A program made the position numbers and the translations under genes. Below, piece after piece: positions 14,214 through 14,469 of a stretch of DNA of 14,469 bases; the stretch's first letter is position 1, and every line of letters begins with the position of its first letter. Below the pieces are notes generated by a model that worked only from the letters and a program-made list of their open reading frames with translations, ran no database searches and had not been told where the DNA came from. Source of the stretch: CADEED01 sp036274075 (GTDB lineage Bacteria; Pseudomonadota; Gammaproteobacteria; Steroidobacterales; Steroidobacteraceae); the NCBI GenBank assembly GCA_036274075.1, contig DASUGK010000009.1, positions 1 through 14,469 on the forward strand, in the 5' to 3' direction.

Positions 14214-14469
14214 TACTGAACGTGGTGCCCACGCCGGGCTGCGAGCCGCAGCGGATCTCGCCCCGGTGCGCGTCGACAATGCCCTTGCTGATGTACAGCC
14301 CCAGCCCCGTGCCAGTCTTCTGGTGTTTCTTGCTGGCCGAGTAGTACGGGTCGAAGATGTGCGGCAGATCCTCGGCCGCGATGCCCGGGCCGGTGTCCGA
14401 AATTTCGATGAGCGCGGCATCGCCGCGCGTGCGGCTGGCGATGGTGATGCGGTCGCCGGTCTTGCAGAA
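14164..14469 (-). CDS. Sensor histidine kinase, C-terminal ATPase domain (5' part outside window)
   Basis: Reading the minus strand in from base 14469 gives 101 residues to a TGA at 14166-14164. They form the C-terminal half of a HATPase_c domain: the G1 box ISDTGPGIAAEDL, the F box HIFDPYY, the G2 box GTGLGLYISKGIVDAHRGEI, then GVGTTFSITLPL. Such kinases autophosphorylate a histidine and pass the phosphate to a response regulator. The protein ends about 11 residues past the ATPase fold, so no receiver domain is fused at this end. The sensor and phospho-histidine regions lie outside the window, so the signal is unknown. The N box is not visible. The gene overlaps the convergent lipoprotein gene by 50 bases. 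Confidence 0.93.
   Translation of the reverse strand, partial: FCKTGDRITIASRTRGDAALIEISDTGPGIAAEDLPHIFDPYYSASKKHQKTGTGLGLYISKGIVDAHRGEIRCGSQPGVGTTFSITLPLTPAVRQSQAAN

Noticed and set aside
14199..14420. 73-codon minus-strand frame near the window end
   Set aside because: It is an Arg/Ser-rich out-of-frame reading; the neighbouring frame gives the clear DTGPGI and GTGLGL boxes of a histidine kinase.

Overview
The window looks like a GC-rich proteobacterial chromosome, most likely a gammaproteobacterium. The secY-rpmJ-rpsM-rpsK-rpsD-rpoA-rplQ order is the classic 3' half of the spc/alpha ribosomal operons, and the proteins resemble gammaproteobacterial ones closely. A PepQ-type prolidase, MscL, a winged-helix/TolB-propeller regulator and a sphingomonad/xanthomonad-style TonB receptor fit a Xanthomonadales/Nevskiales/Steroidobacter-like lineage. 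That finer placement is inference from memory of families, not a search result.

Layout. (1) Positions 1-4231, plus strand: the 3' part of secY, then rpmJ, rpsM, rpsK, rpsD, rpoA and rplQ, closed by a strong hairpin terminator. A weaker hairpin lies between rpsD and rpoA. S11 has an Ala/Gly-rich N-terminal extension, and L17 has a histone-H1-like Lys/Ala tail of about 80 residues. (2) Positions 4232-8469: a divergent pair. On the minus strand is a 719-residue one-component regulator (OmpR-type winged helix, one membrane helix, periplasmic PD40/TolB-like propeller). On the plus strand is a TonB-dependent receptor-like outer-membrane protein. Three copies of an 8-bp word at exact 11-bp spacing sit between them, a good candidate operator. 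(3) Positions 8551-9324: mscL and a small four-helix membrane protein. (4) Positions 9314-10660, minus strand: pepQ, a gammaproteobacterial Xaa-Pro dipeptidase with all five metal ligands. (5) Positions 10661-11258: a regulatory region with a 14-bp perfect palindrome, a tiny Ala/Pro/Asp/Glu repeat lipoprotein gene, and three back-to-back hairpins at its 3' end, the last a terminator. (6) Positions 11270-13526: a GNAT acetyltransferase overlapping a secreted gamma-glutamyltransferase of the YwrD-like branch. (7) Positions 13689-14469: an unrecognised lipoprotein gene, overlapped convergently by the 3' end of a sensor histidine kinase gene that runs off the window.

The first block is universal translation, secretion and transcription machinery. 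The remainder is envelope-oriented: outer-membrane uptake, osmotic release, lipoproteins, and peptide/glutathione turnover (PepQ, GGT). I see no tRNA, rRNA, CRISPR array, insertion sequence or phage gene. The most original material is the regulator/receptor pair with its phased repeats; no wholly new system is demonstrated.
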